Below, in pieces: positions 49,101 through 58,980 of a DNA stretch of 64,000 bases (positions within the stretch are counted from its first letter, which is position 1; each line of letters begins with the position of its first letter). The notes under the pieces were generated by a model. That model saw only the letters and a program-made list of their open reading frames with translations. It ran no database searches and was not told the DNA's origin. The translations under genes and the position numbers were made by a program. Source of the stretch: Odiellus spinosus (lineage: Eukaryota > Arthropoda > Arachnida > Opiliones > Phalangiidae); assembly GCA_963920705.1 (NCBI GenBank), contig OY987234.1, positions 5,901,851-5,965,850 of the forward strand. The letters are read 5' to 3'.

Positions 49101-49613
49101 ACTGATATTGAGATTACGAATGAAACTGAACGGGCTTATGGCTTGAAGGTCATGCCAAAAGTTATAAATTCTTTGGAACAGGCCTACATTAGTTTAAAGA
49201 AATCCCAAGTTCGACAAAAAGCAAACTATGATAAGCGCCATAGAGATTTTGAGGTTTCAGAAGGGGACCTAGTATTAAAAAGGACCCATTGTTTGTCTAA
49301 CGCTGCAGAAAACTTTGCTGCAAAACTTTCGCTTGCTTTTGAAGGCCCTTACAGAATCGCGCGGAAATTAAGTCCACTTAGCTACCGGTTAGAAACGTTA
49401 GAGAAGAAAATGCTGTATGGCAAATATCATATATCTCAACTTAAACCATATGTTGAGCGCGAGGGGGCGATTCTAAATGATAGCGATTTTAGCGAGTCGT
49501 CACGAGACGAAACTCTTGACCCCGCTACATCAGACGAACTAGTGAAGGTTAGTGGGCGCGTCTTAAGACCACGTGACCCCAGTTCTGGAAAAGTAGTTAA
49601 AATCCTTGTGTGA
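46104..49613 (+). CDS. pol: Element 1 pol: protease, RT, RNase H, integrase
   Basis: Read by -1 frameshift from gag; the frame is open from 46044 but has no ATG at its start. Domains in order: aspartic protease with ALIDSGSSNTVI (Asp at 46272); reverse transcriptase with YLDD at 47298; RNase H with HTDAS (Asp at 47745), ERECLGIVWAV and TDHSALCWL; integrase with an H2C2 zinc finger (about 48414-48536) and a D,D,E triad at about 48621, 48801 and 48906; then a GPY/F-type module (FEGPYRI near 49341). All signature residues are present and no stop interrupts about 1170 codons. Products copy the RNA into DNA in particles and insert it in the nucleus. No chromodomain seen at the C terminus. Confidence 0.96.
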   Translation, partial: RGSGRHHPSGGSAHKLASIKKLASTGSLLEKPTLLRAGAQDFLKIYLGSTPCTALIDSGSSNTVINNNLKPLLESQGYITQNQNIALRQPDQTLLATNGTVTVPFCLPRKQVSFEAVYVSNIPYECILGRDILGHVGMVVDFGRNNFCYPNDFSSKVPLLKETNLSLCNLTLENENIDIEGITQAVNDAPLDEQQRYLLQSLVHKYKPIFSKFPGRTNCIEHYIDVGDALPIASAPYRYSPAKRQIIDDIINDMLQQDLIEPSCGPWASPVVVVGKKPDLGAKPVLDEGGNEKKPEFRLCSDYRKVNAVTVKDRYPLPRIDDILESITNPNYITTLDMRSGYWQVPLYEGHRDIAAFVTHRGLFRPKVLMFGLTGAPATFQRMANNLFIDLGDSGVCAYLDDLIIASSNFEQHIQTLEQVFNRLLKAGLTIKASKTQFCKRKAKILGHIVSHDGITVDPEKTGSMETFPTPKNVRQLRRFLGMASYYRRFVKNFAKIASPLNVLLHNDTPWNWTEAQESAFNTLKTNLASAPILASPDYAHPFIIHTDASNVGLGAVLSQQIDGTKRVIQYASRSLSAAEQKYSTTERECLGIVWAVEKFRPYVEATKFEVYTDHSALCWLHKAPDPTGKFARWNSRLQAFNFNIHHVPGKDNVVADALSRIPEDDTIIEGQISALSTANPENKPLLYDREELINAQSADPKLGPLLLFLNDGGLPEEPNLRNWVEKIAPRCEIRDKILFKDVGHVCHYGWDACKIFLPESLKARILFLSHDIPSAGHFGTKKTLKRIQSQFTWEGLTMDVIKYCKSCSVCQKHKIPRTLPAGLMKSSDVTEPFDVISIDLKGPYPRSKRGFKFILVVSDYLTKWVEIFPLRNATAKPIIRHLVDDVFTRYGLPSAVVSDNGKQFISNLFKNIYEQYGIKQRLTSLYHAQENFTERHNQIIGTMVASYVTNNHQDWDVGLQQYAMAIRSAVNESTGFSPAELMFGREIRTACSLIGSKPTDIEITNETERAYGLKVMPKVINSLEQAYISLKKSQVRQKANYDKRHRDFEVSEGDLVLKRTHCLSNAAENFAAKLSLAFEGPYRIARKLSPLSYRLETLEKKMLYGKYHISQLKPYVEREGAILNDSDFSESSRDETLDPATSDELVKVSGRVLRPRDPSSGKVVKILV

Positions 49614-49948
49614 TTTCCCTTTTTTTTTTTTGGGCTTGACTCCTTGTGTGAGTGCTTGTATTTTAATTTGTTGATTTGTTTCAACAAAAATCGGTGCACC
49701 ATTTGTTTTTGGGAAGGTTAATTTTTTTTACAAAGCCCCCCTGTACCATTAGTACCGTTAACATACTATATGGTTGTAGATAGTTCCCCACTTACGCGTT
49801 TGTAAATTACTTATGTCATGTTATCTTTTTCTAGTATCAGTGTTTTAAAATTTTTTTTTGTTTGTAAAAATTTTTTTTGTTTGTAAAAATTTTTTTTTTG
49901 TTGTTCATATAGTTTTTGATAGGTCTCCGCGGACGTCGACATTTGTTC
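49614..49948 (+). other. Element 1 3' untranslated internal region
   Basis: No env or other frame on the element strand. Contains a short T-rich tandem repeat (about 49848-49905, unit near TTTGTTTGTAAAAATT). Confidence 0.7.
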
Positions 49949-49957
49949 GGGGGGAAT
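49949..49957 (+). promoter_or_regulatory. Element 1 polypurine tract
   Basis: GGGGGGAA plus one T directly before the 3' LTR, the expected plus-strand primer. Confidence 0.8.
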
Positions 49958-51232
49958 TGTAACGCAAAATTTAGTAACTCTTATGTTAAAGTGGTTCACT
50001 AGCCCTTTATTCCAAACATTATTTAGTATTTTCCCAATATTGAACAAAACCACCATAGAAACCAGGTGCGCGCTGGACGCCAACCTGAGTTCTATGGATG
50101 GGGCGTTTACCCGTCAATCAATGGAAGACCAGTGGCCATGGTCTCCATCCCCCTTCTAAAGATTACAATTCCCTCACGTGAATAAACTAATAGATGTTTT
50201 AGCAAGAGACCCCCGTTTGTCAAGTAGTTTTAATCCCTTACTTTAAAAATGGAGTTTGCCTTAGTTCTGTACTGTATAGATAAATAATTATTAAGATTTG
50301 GGGTTAACCCCATCGTTGTAACATATGGGAGCGTAGGGTTCTCACGAGAATTGAACTCTCACGCCCTGGTGCCAGGAATCTTCGGCGCGAAAACGTCATC
50401 GTCAAGAAAGAAAAACCCATACGTATACATATACGATTGGCGACATCGAACCGAGGCCTACCTTTTTGTGTGTGGCCGAGAATAGCCTGTAAAAGAGGCA
50501 AGAGAAAAAAGATTCTATCTGGCGGAGGACTGCAGGCAACCAGTTTTTTCTCGGAGCTCGTACTTGACGATATTTTAACAATGCGCTAGTATTAAAAAAC
50601 AAGAAGTTGAAAAACGGAACGCGACTATCGTACGCGAAAAGTCTTCGAGTTTTTTCCTTATGGAATCATCCTGGTGCGCGAAATTAATTTAATGGTGCGG
50701 CGTAATCGGGTTTAAAATAAAAACCGTCCATCGATACCTCGACTCGGAACCACCCACGCTGGAATAGATGAAATCAAGTTTGGCAAGTACACCAAAACTT
50801 TTAAGTCCTCCGGACTAAAGACTAAACGTTTAAATGTTTATGTTAATTTGTAATGCGGTATAGAACGCATTACGTCCGCCCTTCTGTGGCTTGTAATTTA
50901 AAGAGGAATCTCCTCCACACCCTAATTCCCTTTTGAGGAAATAGAAATATGGTTTCTTAGCCTTAGAATACGAGCTCGTAGATTAGTATGTATTATTTGT
51001 ATTGTCGTGTTTAGTTTCATTATTGATTAAATATTTTTCTTTGGCAAACTTCAAATGAGTGTGCCTCGATTTCCGTTATTAATAAAATCCCCTAGACAAC
51101 TTTGACCATTTATATTTAGATATTTAATGATATCCCTCACTAACCCCAATAGTGTCAGTTACGTGAGTCCCCGGGCCAAGCTAATTACGTTTAGTTTGTG
51201 ATGAGTCTAATATTACAAAAAAATTCGTTACA
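49958..51232 (+). repeat. Element 1, 3' LTR
   Basis: 1275 bp, same sequence as 43023-44297 by eye. Identity points to a young insertion. Confidence 0.97.
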
Positions 51233-51236
51233 ACAG

Positions 51237-51682
51237 AATGTAATTGGCCCGAGAGAAAAAATATTTAAGCTTTGTATATCGAAAAGAACGAGATTCTGAA
51301 GATTCGGATACTAATATAGCGTTATGGTTTTGGGTGGCAATATTGTTCTTAATTCATTCCACATGCCAAGGCAACTATGTGACGCCAATCTATCTTTAGT
51401 ATATAGTTTCCAAAATCCATTTGACCGACTAAAGGGCGCATTCCGGATATATTCGTGGTGTTTCCCTTCCATTATTATCTCTTTTCGCTATTATCTTGGT
51501 ATTGTACCCAGGGTCTCCGAGTTTCTTTTTCGACTTCACGGACGGATAGGGACGCGCTATAAGAGTCTCGTTTATCTTTCTAGATTTGTAAGCGCGGGCG
51601 TCGAATCAGCCGCTCGTTTCTTTATCCTTTGACGCATTTTTTGGCCTTAAACCTCGAAATATGGCGCGAGTGGGAGGTGGGG
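51237..51682. other. Spacer between the two retrotransposons
   Basis: About 450 bp with an unsupported 102-codon plus-strand frame. No repeat recognised. Confidence 0.5.
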
Positions 51683-51686
51683 GTAT

Positions 51687-52492
51687 TGTAACGCTATTTT
51701 CTACTACTACTGGTTAGCGTTGACATAGCTACTACTAACTACTACTATGGACTATAAATATGGCTTATAATGAATGATAGGTATAATTAAAGAAACCTTG
51801 TTGCCATACCATGAGTCAGATTTAATCAAAAACAAAATATAACTACTAATTATTATTGGCATTCTACTAGCCTACTTGAATTACGATCCAATCTACTAAT
51901 TATGGCAAATGATAATACCATAATACAACTACTACAAAACATAACTAATATAGACACATGATAATTACAATACACTACAACTATAAACAAATGAACATAA
52001 CTACTATAAACAAATAAACTATAATACAACTACCCCCAAAATATCGTGCATCATGCAATTAACGACCGATGCCAGTCTACTACGATTAATTAATAATTTA
52101 TATATATACACGAATTAAGTTCTACTATTTATACACCCGCTACTATTAATTGTACTCATCACTTAGTCCGAGCGTTGCGAGGCGTGGAAGTTCCAAAGAT
52201 GGGGTTATGACGTCACGACGGCTACACTGACTTCTTTGCGATTTGGTGAGGGTGCTCCCTGATTAATGGTGACGGCGCCCATGGCTGGAATTATGATCAG
52301 CCATGCAGGATTTAGACCGGGACTCTGCTTTCTTCCGAGGCTTTAGTCGGTCGCGACCAGCGCGGATCTTCTAAGTCCAGAGTTTTACATCGCCCAAGAA
52401 TCCGCTCCTGGCTAGGTTGGCAGGCGAGCTTAATCGGGATCCCTCCAAGTTCCAAAAATCAAGAATTGAGTCTTCCAAGCCAGTGCAGCACA
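51687..52492 (-). repeat. Element 2, 3' LTR, truncated at its start
   Basis: About 801-806 bp matching 55565-56370, with at most one difference near the junction. Compared with the inferred 1547-bp 5' LTR it lacks roughly the first 740 bp (U3 side); the break lies at about 52487-52492. Confidence 0.85.
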
Positions 52493-53979
52493 TTGTCATG
52501 AGTAAGGTGATGTAAAGGGGCAGCTATATCTGCAAATTTCGGAATGAACCTTCTGTAGAATCCCGCCATCCCCAAAAATCGCCTAAGCTGACGTACAGTG
52601 CGGGGAATGGGGCATTCTTTAATACTGGCTACTTTGGCGGGATCGACCTCTATACCTTGTTTAGAAACCAGATGACCTAGGATGTGCGCTTTCTTTCGGC
52701 AGAATTGAATCTTCGACGACTTAATAGTTAATCCATCGTTTTTAAGGATGGTTAATACCTTTTCTATACTCTTTAAATGTTCTTCGAACGTATCGGAGAC
52801 AATATACAAGTCGTCGAAGTAATCAAAAACTCCCTCTTTAGCTAATTGCCCGAATAAATGATTAGCAAGCCTTTGAAAGCTAGCCGGAGCATTTGTTAGG
52901 CCAAATGTCATAACTTTAGGTCGAAATACGCCGCTATGTGTGACAAAAGCGCATACGTCACGACTTCCCTCATTTAACGGTATTTGCCAGAATCCCGCTC
53001 TCATATCTAAAACTGTAATATATTCCGGGGCTTTAATCGATTCTAAAATATCTTCAATTCGAGGCAAAGGGTACGAATCTTTTCTAGTTACCTGGTTTAA
53101 TTTTCTATAATCTATGACTAGGCGATATTTTCCATCACTTTTATTTACTACTAAGGTTGGAGCACACCAAGGACTACTACAAGGTTCTATGAGATCTAAA
53201 CCTAGCATTTCCTTAACTAAACCATCTATTATTTCCTTTTTATGAGGAGAATAACGGTATGGTGGACACGCTATGGGCATACTATCGCCCGTATCTACAT
53301 AATGCTCCGCCGATTTTGTTAAACCGGGAATAGTGGAAAACACGCACTTATATTTGAAAATTAAACGTTTTAATTTGTCCCTTTTCTCTTCATCTATGGG
53401 TGCCTCACTTAACGCTTTCTCTATAGCCTCCGAATCGAAATCCTCGTCTTCGAATAAATTACATTCCCTCAAGTTAAAGTTAATGCCACTATTATAAAAA
53501 TCATGCGAGACTAAAGGATTTGTGTCCCAGCACCAGCTTAAATCGCCAAAACTAATTATCATTCCTATTTTCTTAAGACAATCTAACCCAATAATACAGG
53601 AATAAGCTAGGTTATCTAATACGATTGCCTCCTGTGTCAATTTCTTTCCAATGAATTCTAAGGGGGCTGCCAAAGCTTGGTCAGCCATAATAGATTTTTT
53701 ATTAACTACTTTTAATTTTAAATTACTTGAAAAAGGTTTAATTCCAAGTTTTTCTAATTCATTACTTAGTTTCTTATCTATTAATGTAACGGTGCTACCT
53801 GAATCGATTAGTGCAATGATAGGTATACCGGCGATTTTAATTTCTAATAAACATTTATTTTTAGTGCTATCATTTGACACATTGAAGCAATCAGCTGCGA
53901 AGGGGCTATTTATCAGGGTTACTACTTTGCCTTTGGGGTAGGACCTTCCCTTTTCGATCCTCCCCAACTCCCGTTTCCC
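52459..53979 (-). CDS. pol: Element 2 pol, protease and RT only
   Basis: Read by -1 frameshift at 53973-53979; the first in-frame ATG lies well inside the protease-coding part. Aspartic protease with ALIDSGSTVTLI (Asp at about 53805) and an intact RT with LPRIEDIL, YFDD at about 52821 and RQLRRFLGMAGFYRRF. The frame then enters LTR sequence at about 52490 and stops at 52459 after ten or so LTR-encoded codons. RNase H and integrase are missing, so the protein cannot integrate its own cDNA. No internal stop precedes the break, so the loss is recent. A relative with similar LTRs would be needed for mobilisation, and the missing polypurine tract argues against it. Confidence 0.9.
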   Translation of the reverse strand, partial: GKRELGRIEKGRSYPKGKVVTLINSPFAADCFNVSNDSTKNKCLLEIKIAGIPIIALIDSGSTVTLIDKKLSNELEKLGIKPFSSNLKLKVVNKKSIMADQALAAPLEFIGKKLTQEAIVLDNLAYSCIIGLDCLKKIGMIISFGDLSWCWDTNPLVSHDFYNSGINFNLRECNLFEDEDFDSEAIEKALSEAPIDEEKRDKLKRLIFKYKCVFSTIPGLTKSAEHYVDTGDSMPIACPPYRYSPHKKEIIDGLVKEMLGLDLIEPCSSPWCAPTLVVNKSDGKYRLVIDYRKLNQVTRKDSYPLPRIEDILESIKAPEYITVLDMRAGFWQIPLNEGSRDVCAFVTHSGVFRPKVMTFGLTNAPASFQRLANHLFGQLAKEGVFDYFDDLYIVSDTFEEHLKSIEKVLTILKNDGLTIKSSKIQFCRKKAHILGHLVSKQGIEVDPAKVASIKECPIPRTVRQLRRFLGMAGFYRRFIPKFADIAAPLHHLTHDNVLHWLGRLNS

Positions 53980-55460
53980 GAACCTGCTTTAGGACAATAC
54001 CTTTGTATATGGCCTGACTCCTTACAAATACTACACGTAACCCCTGGACATTGGGGGGTTTTATGACCAGTTTTTCCACAATTAAAACAGGTCGGTACGT
54101 ATACCCCTCTACTATTAAAGTTCGCCCTATCTCCATTAAAAGGGCGACTTTGGGGCCTATTTCCATTAAATTGATTTTGAATTTTAAAATTACTACTATT
54201 GTTGCCATTGTTTTTGAAATTACCGGCACTATTTTGGAAATTGTTACCCCTATTTGAAGATTCGTCGTAACAACCTATACCAAACGCCATTTCGAGGCGC
54301 GTGGCCTGAGCTAGTAGATCGCTAACCGTTTTATACTCAAAGAGAGATAAAGATGGTTTAAGCGATCTATGAAGGTTTCTATAAACCGTTTCAACCTGAC
54401 GCTCATCAGATAATGGGGTGCCTAATTGAAGTAAAATTTCGCGCATAGCGTTTATATAGTCGCGAACTCCTTCCCCATTTCTTTGTTTCCTATTAATTAA
54501 ACGCTCGTGTAGAACCGAATCATTGACTTGAAAGTCAAATTCTTTTCTAATTAATTGTTTAAATTCGTCTAAAGTTTGGGGCTTAATTCTCAATGATTGC
54601 CACCAATCTAATGCGGGTCCTATAAACATTTGGGGTATCCATGTTTGAATATATAAAGAGTCCAACATCCCCAAGGTCTCGCTTATCTGTTGTACTTTTA
54701 CTAAAAAGTCCTTTGTGCCTAAATCGGAGGGCTTTCCCGTAAAAACCGGCATCGTTATCTTCGGCATTCTATAACTTGAATGGGAAGACGGCGCCCCCGA
54801 TGAAGGTACGCTAGGTGGGGGGTGAATTGAACCCACCACGCTATTACTACTACTATTTGGGCTACTATTAATTACTACGCTGCTGGTACTAGTTTGACTA
54901 CTAGAATTACCACCTAATGGCAAATTTAAACTAGTAAGCGCGTTTATTGGGGGTGGAATTGGTACCCCCGAGGTCTGTTGACTACTAGAAGCAGACACTA
55001 AATTTGCATTAGCCTGAACTAATTGAAGCAGTTGCGCTTGCATATCTGCCATTTGTTTTTGCATTTGGGCTAATGCGGTAGAGGAAATTAATTGCATTCC
55101 TGTGGGTATGATAACTGTTTGAGACGTCGTGGTTGCATTAGTATTATTATTAGCTTGAGTTGTTATTAAAGCGGGGGTGTTTTGTAAATTAATATTACTC
55201 GCGGTGGTAGGTGGGACTACTATATTATTTTGGGTGTTTCCTATCGCACCCGAAATATTTCCTCCTCCTGCCGCTTGACTACTACTAGAACCTCCCGATA
55301 AAGGTAAACCGTTGGCGTCCATTCTTCTACTAATCCTGTTCTGAACCCTATTAGCTCTATCTATAGCTTGGGAATCTCTATAAGATTGTATACATTCAGA
55401 ACAGCTAGAATAAAGGCCTAAATTCGGTTTACAGCTAGAATGATCAACTTGATGTCTCAT
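53922..55460 (-). CDS. gag: Element 2 gag polyprotein
   Basis: 512 codons from ATG (minus strand). The first 50 residues have four cysteines and a basic stretch (RANRVQNRISRR). A long N/S/Q/T-rich linker follows with a QMQKQMADMQAQLLQLVQAN segment that looks coiled-coil. The capsid-like core runs about residues 235-400 (FTGKPSD, WIPQMFIGPALDWW). Two CCHC knuckles lie at about 458-471 (CFNCGKTGHKTPQC) and 476-489 (CSICKESGHIQRYC); element 1 has only one. The C terminus overlaps pol in the -1 frame. Intact. Confidence 0.95.
   Translation of the reverse strand: MRHQVDHSSCKPNLGLYSSCSECIQSYRDSQAIDRANRVQNRISRRMDANGLPLSGGSSSSQAAGGGNISGAIGNTQNNIVVPPTTASNINLQNTPALITTQANNNTNATTTSQTVIIPTGMQLISSTALAQMQKQMADMQAQLLQLVQANANLVSASSSQQTSGVPIPPPINALTSLNLPLGGNSSSQTSTSSVVINSSPNSSSNSVVGSIHPPPSVPSSGAPSSHSSYRMPKITMPVFTGKPSDLGTKDFLVKVQQISETLGMLDSLYIQTWIPQMFIGPALDWWQSLRIKPQTLDEFKQLIRKEFDFQVNDSVLHERLINRKQRNGEGVRDYINAMREILLQLGTPLSDERQVETVYRNLHRSLKPSLSLFEYKTVSDLLAQATRLEMAFGIGCYDESSNRGNNFQNSAGNFKNNGNNSSNFKIQNQFNGNRPQSRPFNGDRANFNSRGVYVPTCFNCGKTGHKTPQCPGVTCSICKESGHIQRYCPKAGSGNGSWGGSKREGPTPKAK
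53973..53979 (-). promoter_or_regulatory. Element 2 -1 ribosomal frameshift heptamer
   Basis: Minus strand G GGA AAC, in the gag codon register and with pol in the -1 frame. The surrounding TTCGGGAAACGGG is the same as in element 1. Confidence 0.85.
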
Positions 55461-55541
55461 AAGTTAAAATTATCAATTAATTATCATAAAAAAAATTTGC
55501 GGTTAGGTCTCCGTACTAGTTTGTACTGGCATAGAAAGACC

Positions 55542-55561
55542 ATCCCGGCGCAGGGCCCCCA
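55542..55561 (-). promoter_or_regulatory. Element 2 primer-binding site, tRNA-Pro-like
   Basis: Minus strand TGGGGGCCCTGCGCCGGGAT, three bases after the 5' LTR. Same first nine bases and spacing as element 1. Confidence 0.7.
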
Positions 55562-55564
55562 AAA

Positions 55565-57111
55565 TGTAACGCTATTTTCTACTACTACTGGTTAGCGTTG
55601 ACATAGCTACTACTAACTACTACTATGGACTATAAATATGGCTTATAATGAATGATAGGTATAATTAAAGAAACCTTGTTGCCATACCATGAGTCAGATT
55701 TAATCAAAAACAAAATATAACTACTAATTATTATTGGCATTCTACTAGCCTACTTGAATTACGATCCAATCTACTAATTATGGCAAATGATAATACCATA
55801 ATACAACTACTACAAAACATAACTAATATAGACACATGATAATTACAATACACTACAACTATAAACAAATGAACATAACTACTATAAACAAATAAACTAT
55901 AATACAACTACCCCCAAAATATCGTGCATCATGCAATTAACGACCGATGCCAGTCTACTACGATTAATTAATAATTTATATATATACACGAATTAAGTTC
56001 TACTATTTATACACCCGCTACTATTAATTGTACTCATCACTTAGTCCGAGCGTTGCGAGGCGTGGAAGTTCCAAAGATGGGGTTATGACGTCACGACGGC
56101 TACACTGACTTCTTTGCGATTTGGTGAGGGTGCTCCCTGATTAATGGTGACGGCGCCCATGGCTGGAATTATGATCAGCCATGCAGGATTTAGACCGGGA
56201 CTCTGCTTTCTTCCGAGGCTTTAGTCGGTCGCGACCAGCGCGGATCTTCTAAGTCCAGAGTTTTACATCGCCCAAGAATCCGCTCCTGGCTAGGTTGGCA
56301 GGCGAGCTTAATCGGGATCCCTCCAAGTTCCAAAAATCAAGAATTGAGTCTTCCAAGCCAGTGCAGCCCAGTTTTGTTGACATGGTCACGTGATGGCATG
56401 AACCTCCGGATGGTTCAGGGAGCCAATCACGGACCGTTAAAATGGCGTCGTTTTAGGACGCGCACCCGCGTCATTTCAAAAGTGGTGCAATCTTATTTTA
56501 GTTTGCGCCATTGTTCCAATTATCGGCGATATGAAAGGTATCGGCAGAATGCCTAAAAGCATTCGCTGATTTATGACGCGCACTCGCGTTATTTCCAAAA
56601 TGGTGCAATACACCATTGTTAAATTTTACCAAGGATACGAAAAGTATCGGTATGGTGATTAAGACTAAAAGCATCGGCCGATTTAAAATTATACCGGCAT
56701 CGGAAAAATATATACACATGCACTTTTAAAATATACGAACAATACTATATTCTAAATCGCCCCTTTATATATTGGGCCCTTTCTTGACTCACGGCGTGGC
56801 AACCGTTTTTATTTTGTTAAAAAGGAAGATAAGGAAAAGTAAAAAATATGCGCGCGGGCTTCCAGATAATTGCCAATAGGTAGGACGTTTCACTTAAGGG
56901 TCATAAATAAGGTCGGGCAAGAATGGAATCTATTTGAAAGAATCTGTCAGTAGTTTTCCCGAAACTTGGCTTTTCTACTATTTAGCGGAGAGCGAAATAT
57001 TCCCTTCAAAGATGCGATACAATTACTAACACATAATGAAATACTGCCAGAAGTATATATGTACGAAGTATAATCTACTTCTGGTATATGGGACTAAAAT
57101 TATTCGCTACA
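55565..57111 (-). repeat. Element 2, 5' LTR (inferred full length)
   Basis: 1547 bp. On the minus strand it begins TGTAGCG and ends CGTTACA. 55565-56370 repeats in the truncated 3' LTR; 56371-57111 has no second copy here and is assigned to the LTR from its terminus and the GTAT duplication at 57112-57115. Confidence 0.75.
56457..56690 (-). repeat. Imperfect tandem repeat in element 2 U3
   Basis: Two units of about 118 and 116 bp starting GACGCGCAC-CGCGT, each with TTTC-AAA-TGGTGCAAT, GCCATTGTT/ACCATTGTT, AGTATCGG-type and AAAAGCAT motifs. They lie in the LTR U3 half where enhancer repeats often sit. Confidence 0.6.
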
Positions 57112-57115
57112 GTAT

Positions 57116-58769
57116 ATGGTTCATACCCCTTCCACCGAAAGGATCTATTTTTCCGCCCGCGGGGTCATTTTTTGGCCAGTAGTAAACGGAACTCCTCGAA
57201 GCGTGTTTTTAGCTCGCTATACCTTCTTCGCTCGACCGGCCATCGTTTGACTGCGAATCTAACGTCCGAATCATCTTCGGTTTGCTATTGACCAGAAGCT
57301 AGTATTTCGTACTCCTCTCGTACAAGGCGAGTTGTTTCGGGACTACTTTTTTTCTTACGAGGTTTAGTAGAGTTTCGTATCAATCGGCCTTGGCGTTGAC
57401 CAATAGACCAACTTCGCCTTGACCGGGAGTACTGGACTATATCAGCTAGTAAAGGATTCCTTCCTTAGGAATAAACGCGGATGATGCGGATGTAGCTAGA
57501 TGGGCGATGAAAGCCTACTCTCTCTCCCTTATATACGATTGTGTCGTAGTCCAAGCACGCTTCTCCACTTCCAAACCATCGGCCTTCATTTTCTCGAGGC
57601 TGTGAGCTACATTTTTTATCCCTTTTTTTCTGTCTTTAAATAGAGGATGAAACTCTAGAACTCCAAAAAAAATCGGACAAGGCCAAAATAGTTCATCGAA
57701 GAACGTTTATTAGGCTTAGCACAAGGTTTAAATTAAAAAATAGGGTCATTGATTGGTTAAATATTCTCATATTGGCGCTATAACTGCTCGATGACAAGAT
57801 ATATGGTCCACACCGGAGCTCGAAATTTTGCCACCAGGGTAATTAATCTCTGTCAATTTAGCGCTTCTAAGAGGTTCCTTATGAAGGGTCATGCCCAATA
57901 TTTTACAAAGATGTTCCGTGAAGAAAGACATGTAGTTTATTAGGTAGAGCTACGAAATTTTCAAGGTTATGTTCGCGATTCAAAATTTGCATATATAGTG
58001 AGTAAATTTTTGTTTTCATTCGCCCTTTAAGAATTGACGACCTTTTATATATACGCCCCTATATCTCGTCTAGAATTCTCCCTGGTTTTTTTTTCGTTTA
58101 CTATAGCTATAGCGGACTCGAAAGTCCATCTCATAAAGCTCTATAAAAGCTAAGCCTTTGCCGCTGATGCCGGGCGTATCCATCCGCGAAGACTGCAACG
58201 CAGCTCGTACAAAAGCGACGGACCTTATACTTAAATATATTGTATAGCGAGAGCGTGACTAGCTGCAACCGCTGCGCTGGACTTTTCTTTCTTTCCTTCT
58301 TTCTGGCGAAGGAGGTGATGGGTTGGTGTTCGACGGGAGCTAGGGAGGGGATATTGGCGGGATAGTTTCTTTCGGGCTTCTTGACTCGACGAACTGAGAG
58401 GCTATGTATGGATGAGAAGGGTCACTAAGAGGGTTTGATTTCCAAAAGAAGGATTGAGACTATGTAGCCGCTGACCACCCTACACTTCCCATCACCCCCT
58501 TCTCCTTCACTCTTTCTCTTTCGCTAGTTTTCTCTGGACTGTGCGATAGCTATTATACGCTGACCATGGAACCACCCTCCCCCCTCGGTATCGTGCCCTC
58601 TATACTAAAGCAGATTCTATATTATATACGGACCAATAACTTTTCTTACAATGAACAAAAACAAAGTTCGCCAAGTTTTAACCAAGCTCTTAACATTAAG
58701 TTACGTATGGTAATATAGTTAAATCAATGGCCCAACCGTGATGCTGAAATAAATATTATATCCTTAAAT
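57116..58769. other. Intergenic, no gene seen
   Basis: No frame with a motif on either strand, no repeat family recognised. Confidence 0.45.
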
Positions 58770-58980
58770 TAGTGCCTCATCGTTAGTAAAATTAATGCTC
58801 GTTACAGTTAGTGAAATTGAATGCTCCACCTTTAGCAAAATCAACGTATCAGTACCATTAGTAAAACTAATGCTTCACCGTTAACCAATTACGAATTAGT
58901 AAAGTCTTCGTTATATACCATTAGTAATAGAAATGCCCTATATACAGCTAGTAGAATCAGTGACAAACAAAATTTAATTT
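58770..58980. repeat. Degenerate tandem repeat
   Basis: About seven loose repeats near 25-32 bp built on ACC-TTAGTAAAA-TAATGC, with heavy divergence. Confidence 0.55.

Larger units (their letters stand above)
43023..51232 (+). mobile_element. Ty3/gypsy LTR retrotransposon (element 1), apparently complete
   Basis: 8210 bp. Direct LTRs of 1275 bp at both ends appear identical, and the element is flanked by the 4-bp direct repeat ACAG (43019-43022, 51233-51236). Order: LTR, primer site, gag, -1 frameshift site, pol (protease, RT, RNase H, integrase), polypurine tract, LTR. RT before integrase makes it Ty3/gypsy rather than Ty1/copia. No env frame follows pol. Both frames are free of internal stops, so a recent and possibly still mobile insertion is the simplest reading. 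Confidence 0.97.
51687..57111 (-). mobile_element. Ty3/gypsy LTR retrotransposon (element 2), internally deleted
   Basis: About 5.4 kb, minus strand. The obvious direct repeat is only about 801-806 bp and lacks a target duplication at 56370. Extending right to 57111 gives a terminus CGCTACA, the inverted counterpart of the opposite end TGTAACG, followed by GTAT, which matches GTAT before 51687. I therefore read the 5' LTR as 55565-57111 and the left LTR as truncated. Primer site, gag and protease-RT are present; RNase H, integrase and polypurine tract are gone. Confidence 0.85.

Noticed and set aside
49614..49948. Third (env-like) frame in element 1
   Set aside because: Only about 340 bp remain between pol and the LTR and no plus-strand frame is open.
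51687..56370. Element 2 as a simple element with 806-bp LTRs
   Set aside because: No target duplication fits, no polypurine tract precedes the left LTR, and a better terminus with GTAT on both sides exists at 57111.
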